Source: an uncultured Bacteroidales bacterium | Lineage (GTDB): Bacteria; Bacteroidota; Bacteroidia; Bacteroidales; P3 | Length of the DNA stretch: 64,000 bases | Direction: 5' to 3' | NCBI GenBank assembly: GCA_944321885.1 | Contig: CALUNB010000002.1 | Coordinates: 1 to 64,000, forward strand | Translations under genes and position numbers: made by a program | Notes under the pieces: generated by a model | What the model was told of the DNA's origin: nothing | Database searches by the model: none | Seen by the model: only the letters and a program-made list of their open reading frames with translations | Shown here: piece by piece, positions 31,315 to 41,982 of the stretch | How the letters are laid out: each line of letters opens with the position of its first letter | Position numbering within the stretch: the stretch's first letter is position 1

Positions 31315-33477
31315 ATGATTCAATTCTCGGTCCCCTATTGGTACTTAGGAATAGCTGCCCTGGTCGCCGCCGCCTATACTGCCGCCTTGTACCACAAGAA
31401 CAAGAAAGACGGGCTGGACCGGGTCTGGAGACATATCTTGGCCAGCATCCGTTTCCTGTCCGTCTTTTTGCTTTGCGTTCTCCTGATGTCCCCCTTGGCC
31501 AAAGGGGAAAAGGAATTCATCGAGAAGCCGGTATGCTACATCGCCGTGGACGATTCCCGTTCCATGCGGGCCGCGCTCAACCCCCGTTACCGGGAACAAA
31601 AAGACGATGACAGCCTCGCTTTCATCCCTTCCGGTTTCGCCCAAGAAACCCAGAACCACATCGACCGGCTCGCCCGGAATCTGTCGGACAACTTCCAAAT
31701 AGAAAGGCTCAGCTTCGGACAAGAGATCCGGAGCGGCGCGGAAGCCCTTTCTTTGAACTACGAGCAGGAAGCCAGCGATTACGCCCAAGCTTTCGATTTC
31801 ATAGCGGGGAAACACCCGGACCGGAAAGCCGTCTGCATCCTGGTCTCCGACGGACAAGCAAACCGGGGCCGGAATCCGGTTCCGGCATACCGATCCTGTC
31901 CCTTCCCACTCTACACGGTCGGCATTGGCGACACGATTTCCTATCCCGACATCTACATCGATGACTGCCGTTTCAATCCCTATACCTTCCTAAACAACCG
32001 TTTCCCTGTTGAAATCCGGCTCGGCCAGCAACAAGCGCCCAAAGCCCTGAGCCGCTTGAGCCTCTCCGAAAACGGGAAAATCCTCCATCAACAAACCATC
32101 GATTTCTCCAAGACGGAAAACGTTGTCCAATGGGAACTCGAAGCCACGGAAAGCGGAATCCACCGTTACACCCTGCGTTTGGAAACCATCGGACAAGAAA
32201 AAAACACGGAAAACAACCTAAAAGAAATCGTCATCCGGGTTTTGGACAACCACCAAAAAATCCTGATTATAGGAAACAACCCGCATCCCGACCTCTCCTG
32301 CCTGCACCAAAGCTTGTCCCTCCAGGAAAAATACCAAGCCGAAGTAGTCTTGGCCAAGGATTTGCCCCGGAAATTTCCCCAAGCATCCGCCTTGCAAGCC
32401 TACGACTTGTTCATCCTGCACGGCCTGCCCTCCCGTTCCTTCCCCTTGGACGAATACCGGGAATGGCTGGAAACGAAGCCCTGCTGGTATGTGATAAGCC
32501 CTTCCACAACCTTGGAACGCATCGGCAAGACAAGGATAGGACTGGAAATCCAAGCCAAAAGCGAAGCCTGGAACGAAGCCCAAGCCAGCGTAAACCCCGC
32601 TTTCAGCTTGTTCGCCATCGAAGCGGAGGAAGCCCGGAGCATCGGCCGATGGCCTCCCCTTTGGACACCTTTTGCCGACTACCAAAGTGCCGGAAACGGT
32701 CGGATTCCTTTGTACCAAAATATTTTAGGAATCAACACAGAAAATCCGCTGTTATGGATTTCCCCTCCTTCGAACCGGAGCTGCGCGGTCCTTTGCGGAC
32801 ACGGGCTGTGGCGGTGGCGCATGGCCGACTACCGGAACGAAGGCAATACCGGAATTTTCGACCGGCTGATAGACCACTGCGCCGCTTTGCTTTCGGAGGT
32901 GAAACCGGACGAAAACCTGATTGTCCGCTGCCCGGACTTGCTCCGGAACACCGAGGCCCTCCATGTCTCGGCCAGCCTTTACAATCCAGATTTCGAGAAA
33001 GTCCGGTCCGCCCGTCTGCGGATGTACCTGCGCCAGGAAGAAAACGGGCAGGAATACGTTTTCGAGTTCCTGCCCCAAGGCGAAGAATATTTCCTCGATG
33101 CCGGTTTCCTGCCCGCCGGGAACTACACCTACCGGGTCGAAGCCCGGAACGGGGAAGAATCCTATGCAACCGATGGCAGCCTCTGCATTGTCCGTTCGCA
33201 ATGGGAGAACCTGCAACTGCCTACCCGTTTGGAATTGTTGCAAAGCTTGGCTCTCTCTTCGGGGGGGAAATCGTACTACGCGGGCTCCGCCTATGAAGCC
33301 CGACCTGGAATCTGGGAAGAGCTGGAGCAAGAAATTTCGAACCGCAGGGAACTCAAGCCGGAAATTTCCTATCGGGAAACTTATCTTCCATTCCTCGAAA
33401 GTCCATGGCTCCTCGCAATCATCCTTTTCCTTTTCTGCTTTGAATATTTTGCCCGGAAACGTTTCGGGAACCTTTGA
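31315..33477 (+). CDS. Membrane protein with VWA domain (BatA-like N terminus)
   Basis: The protein (720 aa) has two N-terminal membrane helices (about 8-25 and 42-60), a VWA-like domain starting at VCYIAVDDSRSMR (MIDAS DxSxS, about 73) with ILVSDGQANRGR (about 173), a long extracytoplasmic part and one C-terminal helix (about 693-711). Bacteroidetes carry conserved proteins of this size with this layout, usually annotated only as VWA proteins. A central KILIIGNNPHPDL segment may start a glutamine-amidotransferase-like fold. The ATG at 31315 is favoured because the first helix starts there; 31285 is also possible. Confidence 0.82.
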   Translation: MIQFSVPYWYLGIAALVAAAYTAALYHKNKKDGLDRVWRHILASIRFLSVFLLCVLLMSPLAKGEKEFIEKPVCYIAVDDSRSMRAALNPRYREQKDDDSLAFIPSGFAQETQNHIDRLARNLSDNFQIERLSFGQEIRSGAEALSLNYEQEASDYAQAFDFIAGKHPDRKAVCILVSDGQANRGRNPVPAYRSCPFPLYTVGIGDTISYPDIYIDDCRFNPYTFLNNRFPVEIRLGQQQAPKALSRLSLSENGKILHQQTIDFSKTENVVQWELEATESGIHRYTLRLETIGQEKNTENNLKEIVIRVLDNHQKILIIGNNPHPDLSCLHQSLSLQEKYQAEVVLAKDLPRKFPQASALQAYDLFILHGLPSRSFPLDEYREWLETKPCWYVISPSTTLERIGKTRIGLEIQAKSEAWNEAQASVNPAFSLFAIEAEEARSIGRWPPLWTPFADYQSAGNGRIPLYQNILGINTENPLLWISPPSNRSCAVLCGHGLWRWRMADYRNEGNTGIFDRLIDHCAALLSEVKPDENLIVRCPDLLRNTEALHVSASLYNPDFEKVRSARLRMYLRQEENGQEYVFEFLPQGEEYFLDAGFLPAGNYTYRVEARNGEESYATDGSLCIVRSQWENLQLPTRLELLQSLALSSGGKSYYAGSAYEARPGIWEELEQEISNRRELKPEISYRETYLPFLESPWLLAIILFLFCFEYFARKRFGNL

Positions 33478-33483
33478 ATCGAA

Positions 33484-33520
33484 AACGGCTTGGTTCCGGA
33501 AAACCGTCCCCAAGCCGTTC
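33484..33520. terminator. Hairpin between convergent genes
   Basis: AACGGCTTGG and CAAGCCGTT form a stem between the VWA gene (+) and phoH (-). On the minus strand it is followed by TTTTCG. Confidence 0.55.
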
Positions 33521-33555
33521 CAATGAATCCTGGAAAAGAGAATGATGCGACAAAT

Positions 33556-34947
33556 CTACAAAAGACGACCCGCCACTTCCGCCAAGGGGCTCCTTTCACC
33601 TTTTACCAGGTTCACCGTGGCAAACAACTCTTCCCCGAACATGCGGTCGCAAAGGTAGCTGAGCCCGTTGGAACGCGAATCCAGATAGGGGGAGTCGATT
33701 TGGTGCAAGTCACCGGTAAAAACCATCTTGGTCCCTTCCCCGGCCCGCGTGATAATCGTCTTCACCTCGTGCGGGGTCAAATTCTGGGCTTCGTCCACGA
33801 TAAAGAAGGTGTCGGACAAGCTCCGCCCACGGATATAAGCCAAAGGCGTAATCTGGAAATTCCCGCTCTTCTGCATTTCCTCTATCTGGGCGAACTCCTT
33901 GGAAGAAATCCGGGTCTTGTTCTTGATGACCGCCAAATTATCGTAAAGCGGCAGCATGTAGGGAGCCAGTTTCTCGTTGGCATCCCCCGGCAGGAACCCC
34001 ATGTCCTGGTTCTGCAAAGGGATGACGGGACGGCTCAGCAAAATGGATTTGTACGAATCCATCTGCGCCAAAGCCGCTGCCAAAGCCAACAAGGTCTTTC
34101 CGGTTCCCGCCACCCCGGTCAAAGCCACCAGCTGTATGTCCGGACGCATCAAGGCATCCAAGGCGCACGCTTGCTCGTCATTGCGGGGTGAAATACCGGA
34201 AACCGTGCGGGCTTCCACCTTGACCACCGATTTGGTACGGGCGTTGTAAAACACGGGCATCCGGGTATCGGCACTTCCTATTTCAAAATACTCGTTATCC
34301 ACCGGCTTCACCTTCAAGGCCTTCGGACTAAGGCCTTCGGGCTTTTCATAAAGGCTCGCTATCAACGAATTGTCCACTTTCACATGGCCGACCCGGCGTT
34401 TATTCAGTTCCTCTTCGTCCGGACTCTTGTCGTTCAGGTAATCCTGGGAAGGCATTCCGAACGCCTTGGCCTTCATGCGCAGGTTCACATCCTTGGTTAC
34501 CAGGCAAACATGGCGTTGCGGGTTTTCTTCCTGCAAATCCAGAGCCACGGCAAGGATACGGTGGTCGGGAATATCTTCCATGGCCGCATCCTTCATTTCC
34601 GGGCGCAAACCCTTCCCTATTTCCACGCTCAGACGGCCCATACCCTTTCCTAACGGGACTCCGCCATCGAACAAACCCTGACCGGAGAGTTTGTCGAGCG
34701 AACGCATGATTTCCCTGGCATTGAAATTGATTTGATCGTTCCCCTTCTTGAAGTGGTCGATTTCCTCCAAATCCACCAAAGGAATCACAATGTCGTTGTC
34801 TTGGAACTTGTACAAAGCCCGGTAATCGTGCAAAAGCACATTGGTGTCCAAGACAAAAATCTTAGGCAATTTCTTGGCAGGGCTTTTACCTTTCCGGGAG
34901 GCTTGCGGGGCCTTGCCTGTCCCTTGGGTCTTCTTTTCCGTTTTCAT
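33556..34947 (-). CDS. PhoH family protein with N-terminal PIN domain
   Basis: The 463 residues join a PIN ribonuclease domain (FVLDTNVLLHDYRALYKF, about 30; further Asp residues at about 130-150) to a PhoH ATPase/helicase domain. The latter has Walker A GVAGTGKTLLALAAAL (about 273) and Walker B FFIVDEAQNLTPHE (about 370) with FTGDLHQID. This is the YlaK/PhoH2 architecture, thought to unwind and cleave RNA. It has a basic, Ala/Lys-rich N-terminal tail of about 28 residues. It stands alone between convergent and tandem neighbours. Confidence 0.95.
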   Translation of the reverse strand: MKTEKKTQGTGKAPQASRKGKSPAKKLPKIFVLDTNVLLHDYRALYKFQDNDIVIPLVDLEEIDHFKKGNDQINFNAREIMRSLDKLSGQGLFDGGVPLGKGMGRLSVEIGKGLRPEMKDAAMEDIPDHRILAVALDLQEENPQRHVCLVTKDVNLRMKAKAFGMPSQDYLNDKSPDEEELNKRRVGHVKVDNSLIASLYEKPEGLSPKALKVKPVDNEYFEIGSADTRMPVFYNARTKSVVKVEARTVSGISPRNDEQACALDALMRPDIQLVALTGVAGTGKTLLALAAALAQMDSYKSILLSRPVIPLQNQDMGFLPGDANEKLAPYMLPLYDNLAVIKNKTRISSKEFAQIEEMQKSGNFQITPLAYIRGRSLSDTFFIVDEAQNLTPHEVKTIITRAGEGTKMVFTGDLHQIDSPYLDSRSNGLSYLCDRMFGEELFATVNLVKGERSPLAEVAGRLL

Positions 34948-34985
34948 AGGCTATGTTTTGAGAAAATGTCTAAACCATTCTTCAA

Positions 34986-35019
34986 TCCTTTCAGGATTAT
35001 AAAAATTTCAAACAGCTTC
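34986..35019. repeat. Solitary R1 right end
   Basis: TCAGGATTATAAAAATTTCA followed by AACAGCTTC matches the right terminus of R1. No left end is visible nearby. It lies between phoH and the TlpA-like gene. Confidence 0.6.
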
Positions 35020-35055
35020 ATGGAACCGGGAGCAGGATTGAGGGGCGACCATCCA

Positions 35056-36237
35056 CTAAAGGGCGTCCAAATCCCGATAAAATTCAGGAACCTCTCCCAA
35101 ATACTTGGCTTTGACCCGCAAACCAGGTTCCAACAACACCTTGGTCGGGAAACCGCTGACCCCGTAAGACAAAGCCACATCGTTTTCCGCCGTCCCGTTC
35201 ATCACATTAATCCAGGCAATACCTTCCTTTTCTACCATCGCCCGCACTTTTTCCACTTTGTCGCGGCAGGCGATACTGATGAACACCACTTTGCCCTTAT
35301 GTTTGGCATAATATTCCTTCATTTGGGGAATTCCCTTGACACACCAAGGACACCAGGTTCCCCAGAAATCCAAAACCACATATTTGTCGGTGTAATCCGC
35401 AAGGGAAACGGCTTTCCCGTCCAAACCGGTCAGGCTGAAAGCCGGAGCCACGGAACCGGGAACCAGCTTGGCATCGTTGGCGCGAAGCAGCAAACGGTGT
35501 TCCGAAGCCGCTTTCATCTTGTCCAGCCGTTCCTTGAGGATACCGTCCCGGACCGAAGCGTCCAATTTGTCGTAATAAGCCAGGAATGTGTCTGGTTCGG
35601 GATTTTGCAACAGGAAGAAAGCCGACATCAGGTTGTCCGGATTGTCTTGGACATAGCTCAAGGAGGCTTGACGTATGGACTGGGAAAGCCCGGCCCGCAA
35701 AGCATACAAACTGTCCAGATATTTCTCATCGGCGTTCTCGTAGCCCTCTTCCAACTCCTCGGCAATCTGGTCGGCCAGAATCTGACTCTTGACATACAAG
35801 CTCTTGGCTGCATTGCGCAAACCCGACTGGGTCTGCAAATCGCCTGAACCCGTCAAGTCATAGGCCAAGAACCCGTCCTCGTAACGGGCATCCAAACGTA
35901 TCTTCTCTCCCGGCATGGCCAGGAATACCACTTGATGGCTTGCCGGTACCGAAGCCCGGCCATTCCGTACCCGGACATCCTTGTCCACCACGACATGCAC
36001 TTCGGTCGGCGAAGTCAAGGAGGGGTTCCAACAGAACCTGCCTCCGGTCATCCGGACCGTGTCGTACAAAACCGAATCGGCCATGGCAAGAGGGCTGGCC
36101 GAAATATACACATTGGCGGAGTCCACGCCCTTGAAACGGGCATCCAACAAGGCATCCTGCTTGGAACCGCAAGCAACGGACAACAGGGCCGGCAGAACCA
36201 CCGGCACTCCTTTTTTCAATGTAGAAACAAAACTCAT
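35056..36237 (-). CDS. TlpA-like thiol-disulfide oxidoreductase lipoprotein
   Basis: This envelope protein (393 aa) has a lipoprotein-type signal (LLSVACGSK, Cys at about 23). A DUF4369-like N-terminal half (about 30-150), a helical middle and a C-terminal thioredoxin fold follow. The active site is FWGTWCPWCVKGIPQMKEYY (about 298), with the CPWC motif, and the cis-proline segment VSGFPTKVLLEPG follows (about 362). Such proteins reduce or isomerise disulfides in the periplasm and are common in gut Bacteroidetes. No partner gene indicates its substrate. Confidence 0.9.
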   Translation of the reverse strand: MSFVSTLKKGVPVVLPALLSVACGSKQDALLDARFKGVDSANVYISASPLAMADSVLYDTVRMTGGRFCWNPSLTSPTEVHVVVDKDVRVRNGRASVPASHQVVFLAMPGEKIRLDARYEDGFLAYDLTGSGDLQTQSGLRNAAKSLYVKSQILADQIAEELEEGYENADEKYLDSLYALRAGLSQSIRQASLSYVQDNPDNLMSAFFLLQNPEPDTFLAYYDKLDASVRDGILKERLDKMKAASEHRLLLRANDAKLVPGSVAPAFSLTGLDGKAVSLADYTDKYVVLDFWGTWCPWCVKGIPQMKEYYAKHKGKVVFISIACRDKVEKVRAMVEKEGIAWINVMNGTAENDVALSYGVSGFPTKVLLEPGLRVKAKYLGEVPEFYRDLDAL

Positions 36238-36287
36238 TTCTCTTTTCTTTTGAACTATTTACGAATGATTTTTGACGGATTTGTTTA

Positions 36288-36316
36288 GAAGCTGTTTAAA
36301 ATCTCTTACAATCCCG
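36288..36316. repeat. R1 end overlapping the ctpA stop codon
   Basis: GAAGCTGTTTAAAATCTCTT followed by ACAATCC (36288-36314) matches the R1 terminus, preceded by TTA. The ctpA stop (36306-36308) and last codons lie inside it. Confidence 0.65.
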
Positions 36317-37946
36317 AAACGCCTTCCACTTCCCGTTCTCCCTTCAAGACCTTGACTGCTTCCAGGAAGTCGTCGTCCTTTTGCAAATAGGTGGGATAGA
36401 AACCGGCATCATCGTACAAGTCCCTCCCAATCAAAGCCTTCAAGGTCAGGCGCATTTCCAGGCCGTATTTGGCAATGCTGGCCGTATCACGCGCCAAGCC
36501 CTTGGATTCCGCATACCGGATGAAGCCCTCGAACAAGGCATCATCCACCTCGAAATCCCGCGTGAAAGCTTCCGCCGAAGGATAAGCTTTCTTCAATTCC
36601 TTCCGGTGCTTGTTCGTGTAATTGAACGAATAATCGTAGCTGTACCCCCGGTTCGACAACTGGTTCATATACACGAAAAGACTATCGGTCTTGTACGGCA
36701 GCAACACATCGGGCACGATACCCCCTCCCCCGTAAACCACCCGGCCATTCTTGGTGTAATAGGCCACCGTGTCGGTATGCAGGGTCGTATCCTCCCCTGT
36801 CATCTCCCCGCTCATGTAACGGCGTATCACATCTTCCTCGTACTCTTCGAAACTACCATCATAAGGCTTCTGGATGCAACGTCCGCTGGGCGTGTAATAC
36901 CGGGCCACCGTCAAACGCAAAGCACTCCCGTCACCCAAATCCATTTGTTCCTGGACCAAGCCTTTCCCGAACGAACGCCGTCCCAGAATCACGCCCCGGT
37001 CGTTGTCCTGGATGGCACCGGCCAGGATTTCGGAAGCTGAGGCAGACCACTCGTCCAACAAGACCGCCAATTCCATGCCTTGGTAAGGACCCTGGCCCGT
37101 GGCATGCAGTTCGGAACGTCTCCGGTTCCTTCCCTCGGTATAAACAATCACATCCCCCTCACCCAACAACATGTCGGCCATTTCCAAGCAAGGGGTCAGC
37201 AAACCTCCACCGTTGGAACGCAGGTCGATAATCAATTTCTCCACACCCTCTTCGGCCAAATCCGCCAAAGCGGCATGGAACTCGATAGCCGTATTGGCGG
37301 CGAACTTGCTCACTTTCACGTAGCCCAAACCTGGTTCCACCACAAAATGGGCATCCACGCTATAAGTCGGTATCACGTCCCTCTTCACCTCCACCCAGAC
37401 CAAACCCTCCGTGCCGGTCCGGCTCAAACCCAATTTCACCTTGGTACCTTTGGGCCCCTTCAATTTCTTCACGATGTCATCCGTGTTCAATTTCTTTCCC
37501 GAAATCGTATCCGGACCTGCCATGATAATCCGGTCCCCGGCTAATACACCGACCCTCTCCGAAGGTCCTCCACTGATGGGCATGATGACCGTCACCGTAT
37601 CGTTGATGACCCGGAACTGGACCCCGATTCCTTGGAAATTCCCTTGGATTTCTTCCTCGGCCGCCTCGTAATCCTTGGGCGGCATATAAGCCGAATGGGG
37701 ATCCAAGCTATGCAAGATAGCCGTCAACCCCTCGGTGTTCAACTGCTCTTCATTGACCGTGTCCACGTAATTGGCTTCGATAAGCTGCATGACCACCCCC
37801 AGTTTGGAACCTTGGGTATAGGAAATGACCTGGCGCGGAAGGGTCTTGACCCGCCGCTGCATCATGAACGCACCTGCCAACAGCCCTATGGCGAACACCA
37901 GGGCCACGAATATCCACGGAAAACGGTTTCTATTCATTTCTTCCAT
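36306..37946 (-). CDS. ctpA: S41 family C-terminal processing peptidase
   Basis: CtpA/Prc-type protease (546 aa) anchored by one N-terminal helix (about 10-28) and acting in the periplasm. A PDZ domain (about 95-170, GIGVQFRVINDTVTVIMPI) precedes the S41 domain. The catalytic Ser is in DEWSASASEILAGAIQDN (about 310) and the Lys in GRRSFGKGLVQ (about 335). The start at 37946 or the internal ATG at 37937 are both plausible; TACTTTTA sits just upstream. The last codons fall in an R1 repeat end. Confidence 0.93.
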   Translation of the reverse strand: MEEMNRNRFPWIFVALVFAIGLLAGAFMMQRRVKTLPRQVISYTQGSKLGVVMQLIEANYVDTVNEEQLNTEGLTAILHSLDPHSAYMPPKDYEAAEEEIQGNFQGIGVQFRVINDTVTVIMPISGGPSERVGVLAGDRIIMAGPDTISGKKLNTDDIVKKLKGPKGTKVKLGLSRTGTEGLVWVEVKRDVIPTYSVDAHFVVEPGLGYVKVSKFAANTAIEFHAALADLAEEGVEKLIIDLRSNGGGLLTPCLEMADMLLGEGDVIVYTEGRNRRRSELHATGQGPYQGMELAVLLDEWSASASEILAGAIQDNDRGVILGRRSFGKGLVQEQMDLGDGSALRLTVARYYTPSGRCIQKPYDGSFEEYEEDVIRRYMSGEMTGEDTTLHTDTVAYYTKNGRVVYGGGGIVPDVLLPYKTDSLFVYMNQLSNRGYSYDYSFNYTNKHRKELKKAYPSAEAFTRDFEVDDALFEGFIRYAESKGLARDTASIAKYGLEMRLTLKALIGRDLYDDAGFYPTYLQKDDDFLEAVKVLKGEREVEGVSGL

Positions 37947-38038
37947 ATTGTAAAAGTACAAAAAAAAGCGGAACGGCTGGAAGCCCTTCGACCCCGGTCT
38001 CCCGTCCTGGCAAACAAGCCTCCGAGGGAAAAAACAAC

Positions 38039-38078
38039 GGACCGGAACCAAGCAAGAAACACCCGGTTCCGGTCCGCA
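38039..38078 (-). terminator. Terminator after the TPR gene
   Basis: GCGGACCGGAACC pairs with GGTTCCGGTCCGT around a 15-nt loop; on the minus strand a T-rich run follows. It ends the gyrA-TPR transcript. Confidence 0.8.
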
Positions 38079-38120
38079 AATGTTTTAATCCCGATTGAAG
38101 AAATTCCGGGTAAACCGGCC

Positions 38121-39275
38121 TTATTCGGCGGCCCCGCTCAATTCGTCAACCTTGGCCTTGGCTTCCTGTGCCTTGGCCGTATCGCCTACACGTACATACA
38201 ACTCCCGCAAAATCTGCCATACGTTGATATTGTCAGGCTGCACTTCCACAATCTTTTCCAAATAAGGGATGGACAAACTGAAAGCTTCCTTGGCCTGGGC
38301 CATCAGCTGTTCATATTCGTCCGCAGCTTCCAACGGCAACTGGTTGGCCTCGGTGTTCAAGCGGTTGCCTCTTTCCAAATACAAGTTACCCAAATCGATA
38401 TAGGCGTCCAAATAACCGGCGTTCAGTTCGATGGCTTTCTTGAATGCGGCTTCGGCTTCGGCTTCCTTGCCTTCATTCTGGTAAGAAACCCCCAGATACC
38501 GCTGGAAGTCGGCATCCTGCGCCCATTTGATCAAAGCGGCGTTCAAAATGGAAGAAGCCTTTTCGTTATCCCCGGTACGGATGTACACCGAAGATGCCGA
38601 CAAGTACAAGTTCCTGTCTTCGGGAAAGATTTGAAGGCCCTTGTCCATGACAGCCTGGGCCTCGGCGTCCTGCTTGTTTTGCAGATAGGCTTCGGCCAGA
38701 TAGATATAGGCCGTGGAATTCAACCAGCCTCCATCGACCACTTCTTTGAGATACTTGATGGAAGTCTCGATCATGCTTCCTTCGTTGAAAGCGCACAAAG
38801 CCACATTGAATGCGGCATTCGTATCATAAATCCCGTTCAACTGGCTGACCTGGAAGGACTTTTCGAAATCGGAAACCGCCTCGGCATAAGCCTTTTCTTC
38901 GAAGGCTGCCGCTCCCCGGTCATAATAATTACCCGCCAAGTTGTTCAAATCCGTACGCAACATCAGGGTCTTGCCCGGATCCAATTGGATGGCCTTTTCG
39001 AAAGATTCCCTGGAAATGTCGGCTGCTCCAGGATAGTTCCTGGCAACCAAGGGATTCCCCGCGATGGACAGATACACTTTCCCCCTTGTCATCCAGGCAT
39101 CGAAAGAAGATGCCGTTTCCGGGTTCTTGACCGCTTCATCAATCAAGGTTGCCGCCTCGGACAATTCCGCCTTGTTCAGAAAACGCTTGGCTTTGTTGAC
39201 ATTCTTCACCTGTGCCATTCCGGACCCCAGCAAACCCAGGCAGAGCAATCCGGAAACAAAAAGTCTATTTTTCAT
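38121..39275 (-). CDS. Exported tetratricopeptide repeat protein
   Basis: The product (384 aa) has a signal peptide (about 1-21, LFVSGLLCLGLLGSGMA) and about seven TPR motifs over residues 30-375 (for example AYAEAVSDFEKSFQVSQ, YIYLAEAYLQNKQDAEAQAV and AGYLDAYIDLGNLYLERG). It is probably a periplasmic scaffold. It begins 14 nt after the gyrA stop, so it shares the gyrA transcript; this gyrA-TPR pairing does not reveal a specific function. Confidence 0.9.
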   Translation of the reverse strand: MKNRLFVSGLLCLGLLGSGMAQVKNVNKAKRFLNKAELSEAATLIDEAVKNPETASSFDAWMTRGKVYLSIAGNPLVARNYPGAADISRESFEKAIQLDPGKTLMLRTDLNNLAGNYYDRGAAAFEEKAYAEAVSDFEKSFQVSQLNGIYDTNAAFNVALCAFNEGSMIETSIKYLKEVVDGGWLNSTAYIYLAEAYLQNKQDAEAQAVMDKGLQIFPEDRNLYLSASSVYIRTGDNEKASSILNAALIKWAQDADFQRYLGVSYQNEGKEAEAEAAFKKAIELNAGYLDAYIDLGNLYLERGNRLNTEANQLPLEAADEYEQLMAQAKEAFSLSIPYLEKIVEVQPDNINVWQILRELYVRVGDTAKAQEAKAKVDELSGAAE

Positions 39276-39289
39276 GCGTGTTTAAAATT

Positions 39290-41848
39290 TTACAAATTTT
39301 CTTCCTGGGATTCCCCGGTTTCCGTACCAGGTGCCTGGATTTCCGCTTCCGGGGAAGCGGATTCCCCTTCCAAATCCGGACCTTCTTCCTCCTCTTCCAT
39401 GGCCACCTTGGCCACCGAAGCAATGGAATCCTTGCCCTTGAGTTCAATCAGCTTGACACCCTGGGTCGCACGGCCAACCACCCGCAAATCCTTCACGGCC
39501 ATCCGGAGAATGATACCCGACTTGTTGATAATCATCAAATCATCCTTGTCCGTCACATCCTTGATGGCAATCAAGGCACCGGTCTTGTCGGTAATCTGGA
39601 GCGTCTTGACCCCTTTTCCGCCCCGGTTGGTTTCCCGATAATCTTCCAAGCTCGAACGCTTCCCGAAGCCTTTCTCGGAAACCACCAGCACATCGCTTTC
39701 GTTTTCGGTGGGATCTACGCAAATCATGCCTACCACCTCGTCCTGTTCATCGGCCAAAGTCACCCCGCGGACCCCGGACGCGCCACGTCCCATCGGACGG
39801 ACCGTTTCTTCCGGGAAACGAATCGCCTTGCCCGAACGCAAAGCCATCATCAGCACGGATTTGCCATTGGTCAGACGGGCTTCGAGCAATTGGTCGCCCT
39901 CCCGCACCGTAATAGCCAAGATACCGTTCTGCCGGGGCCGGGAATAGGCTTCGAGCGAAGTCTTCTTGATGATTCCCTTCTTGGTGCAAAGCACGATATA
40001 GTTATTGGTGATATATTGCTCGTCCTTCAAGGTCTTGACATTGATGCAAGCCTTCACCTTGTCGTCGGAAGCAATGTTCATCAAATTCTGCAAAGCGCGG
40101 CCTTTCGACTGCCGGGAACCTTCCGGGATATCGAACACCCGCATCCAGAAACATTTCCCCTGTTCGGTAAAGAACAACATGTAGTTGTGCATCGAGGCCA
40201 CGAACAAATGTTCCACGAAGTCCTCGGTCCGCACATCCGAACCCTTCATGCCCTTCCCGCCCCGGTTCTGACGGCGGTACTCGGCCAGACGTGTCCGCTT
40301 GATATACCCCATGCGGGAAATGGTAATGACCATGTCCTCGTCCGGAATCACATCCTCGATATTGAACTCGGCGGAATCATAGACGATGCGGGTCCTACGG
40401 GCATCCCCGTACTTGGCCTTCACGTCCAGCATTTCTTCCTTGATGATAGCCATGCGTTTGCCTTCATCGGAAAGGATGGCATGGCATTCGGCGATGAAGC
40501 GCTCCAAGTCGTCGTACTCCTTCTGGAGCTTTTCACGTTCCAAACCGGTCAACTGCCCCAAACGCATTTCCACGATGGCCTTGGCCTGCAGCTCGCTGAA
40601 AGCGTATTGCTCCATCAAGCCCCGCTTGGCTTCATCGATGGTCTTGGAAGCCCGTATCAACGCGATGATTTCGTCCAGGATATCCAAGGCCTTGAGCAAA
40701 CCTTCGAGAATATGGGCGCGGGCCTCGGCAGCGGCCAAACGGAATTTGGTCCGGCGGATGACGATTTCGTGGCGGTGTTCCACGAAATTGGCAATCAAAT
40801 CCCTGAGATTCAACAGGCAAGGTTTCCCGTGGACCAAGGCGATATTATTGACGCTGAACGAAGTCTGTAAAGCAGAAAGCTGGTAAAGCTTGTTGAGCAC
40901 GACATTGGCCACGGCATCGTTGCGCAAGTCGAACACGACCCGGATGCCGTCCCGGTTGGATTCGTCCCGGATATCCACGATTCCGTCAATCTTCTTCTCG
41001 TTGACCAACTCGGCAATCCGTTTGATCATCTCGGCCTTGTTGACCATGTAGGGAATCGAACGCACGATAATCTGGTTACGGCCGCTCTCCGTGGTCTCGA
41101 TTTCAGCTTCACCCCGGATCACCACACGTCCCATCCCGGTCGCGAAAGCATTACGAACCCCGTCGTAACCGTAAATGACACCTCCCGTGGGAAAATCGGG
41201 CGCCTTGACATACTGCATCAGCTCCTCCACGCTGATATCGTGGTTGTCGACATAGGCAACCACCCCGTCGCAGACCTCGGCCAGATTATGCGGGGCCATA
41301 TTGGTAGCCATCCCCACGGCGATACCCGAAGAGCCATTTACCAGAAGGTTGGGAATCCGGCTGGGCAAAACGGTAGGCTCCTTGCCCGAATCGTCGAAAG
41401 TGGGCTGCATGTCCACCGTATCCTCGTCGATATCCTCGAGCAATTCTTCCGAAATCTTGCGCATGCGGGCTTCCGTATAACGCATGGCTGCCGGCGGATC
41501 CTGGTCTATCGAACCGAAGTTCCCTTGGCCGTCCACCAAGGGATAACGCATCGACCAATCCTGGGCCATGCGGACCAAAGCCCCGTAAATGGAGCTGTCT
41601 CCATGGGGGTGGTACTTACCGAGGACTTCCCCGACAATCCTGGCCGACTTCTTATAGGGTCCCGAGGCCGAAATTCCGGCCTCGTTCATGGCATATAATA
41701 TACGGCGTTGCACAGGCTTCATCCCGTCCCTCACATCGGGCAAGGCACGCGAAACGATAACCGACATCGAGTAATCGATATAAGCCGATTGCATCTGCTT
41801 GTCGATATCGACCTTCACGATTTTGCCGTGTTCTCCGATTTCTTCCAT
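39290..41848 (-). CDS. gyrA: DNA gyrase subunit A
   Basis: GyrA (852 aa) cuts and religates DNA in negative supercoiling. The winged-helix and tower region includes [14 protein letters not shown] (about 37) and the active-site tyrosine in [10 protein letters not shown] (about 120). The C-terminal pinwheel carries the GyrA box as [12 protein letters not shown] (about 535), which separates it from ParC. An acidic tail closes the protein. TAATTTCG at 41900-41907 is a one-mismatch -7 box upstream. Confidence 0.97.
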   Translation of the reverse strand: MEEIGEHGKIVKVDIDKQMQSAYIDYSMSVIVSRALPDVRDGMKPVQRRILYAMNEAGISASGPYKKSARIVGEVLGKYHPHGDSSIYGALVRMAQDWSMRYPLVDGQGNFGSIDQDPPAAMRYTEARMRKISEELLEDIDEDTVDMQPTFDDSGKEPTVLPSRIPNLLVNGSSGIAVGMATNMAPHNLAEVCDGVVAYVDNHDISVEELMQYVKAPDFPTGGVIYGYDGVRNAFATGMGRVVIRGEAEIETTESGRNQIIVRSIPYMVNKAEMIKRIAELVNEKKIDGIVDIRDESNRDGIRVVFDLRNDAVANVVLNKLYQLSALQTSFSVNNIALVHGKPCLLNLRDLIANFVEHRHEIVIRRTKFRLAAAEARAHILEGLLKALDILDEIIALIRASKTIDEAKRGLMEQYAFSELQAKAIVEMRLGQLTGLEREKLQKEYDDLERFIAECHAILSDEGKRMAIIKEEMLDVKAKYGDARRTRIVYDSAEFNIEDVIPDEDMVITISRMGYIKRTRLAEYRRQNRGGKGMKGSDVRTEDFVEHLFVASMHNYMLFFTEQGKCFWMRVFDIPEGSRQSKGRALQNLMNIASDDKVKACINVKTLKDEQYITNNYIVLCTKKGIIKKTSLEAYSRPRQNGILAITVREGDQLLEARLTNGKSVLMMALRSGKAIRFPEETVRPMGRGASGVRGVTLADEQDEVVGMICVDPTENESDVLVVSEKGFGKRSSLEDYRETNRGGKGVKTLQITDKTGALIAIKDVTDKDDLMIINKSGIILRMAVKDLRVVGRATQGVKLIELKGKDSIASVAKVAMEEEEEGPDLEGESASPEAEIQAPGTETGESQEENL

Positions 41849-41982
41849 TTCTCGCTTAACTTTCTATCAATCTGTTGCTTTCGCATTTATTCCAAACAGC
41901 GAAATTACAATTTTTCCCCGCATATTCCAAGAAATGGAATGTTTTTCGTCTTTTTCAAGCCCTTCCATCCATGCAAAGCCCG